Source of the DNA: an uncultured Candidatus Actinomarina sp. | GTDB lineage: Bacteria; Actinomycetota; Acidimicrobiia; Actinomarinales; Actinomarinaceae | Assembly: GCA_902555985.1 (NCBI GenBank) | Contig: CACDUI010000004.1 | Span: 30,581 to 94,580, forward strand | Direction of reading: 5' to 3' | DNA: 64,000 nt | Shown: in pieces, positions 63,775-64,000 of the stretch | How positions within the stretch are numbered: position 1 is the first letter of the stretch | How the letters are laid out: each line of letters begins with the position of its first letter | The notes under the pieces: generated by a model | What the model was told of the DNA's origin: nothing | Seen by the model: the letters and a program-made list of their open reading frames with translations, nothing else | The model's database searches: none | Position numbers and translations under genes: made by a program

Positions 63775-64000
63775 ATGCAATTTACATTAACTGATCTTCA
63801 AATTGAGATAAAAGAAAACTCTAACAAGCTTTTAAAAGAGAATATAGATCTTTTAGATACAATTCAAAAAGTAGATGACAATTGCAGATTAGATAAAAAA
63901 GTATGGCAGTTAGTTATTGATCAAGGCTGGTTAGCTTTAGATGTCCCTGAGGAAGATGGAGGGCTTGGGTTTTCAAATACTGATACTGCAATACTTTCTG
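63775..64000 (+). CDS. Acyl-CoA dehydrogenase, N-terminal part (runs off the window)
   Basis: 75 codons are visible from the ATG at 63775; there is no stop before the window edge. The segment around residues 44-66 (VWQLVIDQGWLALDVPEEDGGLG, shown in part: GWLALDVPEEDGGLG) is the usual N-terminal signature of acyl-CoA dehydrogenases. The substrate and the FAD/catalytic Glu region lie outside. It is divergent from sufC copy 2 across 76 bases, which would hold both promoters. Confidence 0.85.
   Translation, partial: MQFTLTDLQIEIKENSNKLLKENIDLLDTIQKVDDNCRLDKKVWQLVIDQGWLALDVPEEDGGLGFSNTDTAILS

Overview
The window reads as a chromosome segment of a free-living marine actinobacterium of the low-GC, small-genome 'Candidatus Actinomarina' type. 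Three things support this. The DNA is AT-rich throughout. The order rplY-pth-mfd-mazG-eno-septum initiator-DUF501-ppx (22.4-32.2 kb) and the order sufB-sufD-Rieske-sufC (50.1-53.7 kb) are actinobacterial hallmarks. A 219-residue proton-pumping-type rhodopsin sits at 41.1 kb. The assignment is inferred from recognised families, not from a database search. Genes are tightly packed: no gap exceeds 300 bases, many neighbours overlap by 1-20 bases, and several genes start with GTG or TTG. No insertion sequences, prophage, CRISPR array or rRNA are visible.

Layout. 0-5.9 kb: two large secreted or lipid-anchored proteins of unknown function, facing each other. 6.0-14.3 kb (minus strand): a fatty-acid operon, in transcription order carboxyltransferase beta chain, bioY, biotin carboxylase-BCCP, acpS, fabD, fabH, fabG, acpP, fabF. 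A short biotin ligase gene points the other way (14.4 kb). 15.1-20.4 kb: a two-domain oxidoreductase and a 1080-residue FecR-domain lipoprotein with about a dozen regularly spaced cysteine pairs and a Pro/Gly/Glu repeat tail, followed by tRNA-Arg. 20.6-22.4 kb: a DrrAB-type ABC exporter. 22.4-32.3 kb: the housekeeping run named above plus pgsA, an epimerase and tRNA-Leu. 32.5-39.4 kb: a sugar uptake locus (binding lipoprotein, two permeases, ROK sugar kinase, a second diverged binding protein, and a MalK-type ATPase on the other strand).

39.5-45.1 kb: light- and redox-related genes, namely class II photolyase, rhodopsin with a clear terminator, DsbB-like protein, membrane-anchored thioredoxin-like protein, menaquinone methyltransferase and a flavin-domain/MenA-type prenyltransferase fusion. 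45.2-48.7 kb: a two-gene ABC exporter with one degenerate ATP site. 48.7-50.0 kb: a solitary DNA methyltransferase and an unknown protein. 50.1-55.5 kb: sufB, sufD, Rieske ferredoxin, sufC, fumC and rpiB. 55.7-61.4 kb: a BMP-type nucleoside ABC transporter flanked by two phosphoribosyltransferases. 61.3-63.7 kb: sufE, sufS and a second sufC. The start of an acyl-CoA dehydrogenase gene runs off the right edge.

How the parts may work together (inference). The FAS II/carboxylase/biotin genes form one lipid-synthesis unit. The sugar and nucleoside loci import organic matter and feed glycolysis and the pentose pathway. Rhodopsin adds light energy and photolyase repairs UV damage. The DsbB/thioredoxin pair sits beside menaquinone genes, and menaquinone is the expected electron acceptor of DsbB; the cysteine-pair lipoprotein is a plausible client. 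The most novel-looking material is the set of large secreted proteins that share a C-x3-P-x2-P-x-C motif.
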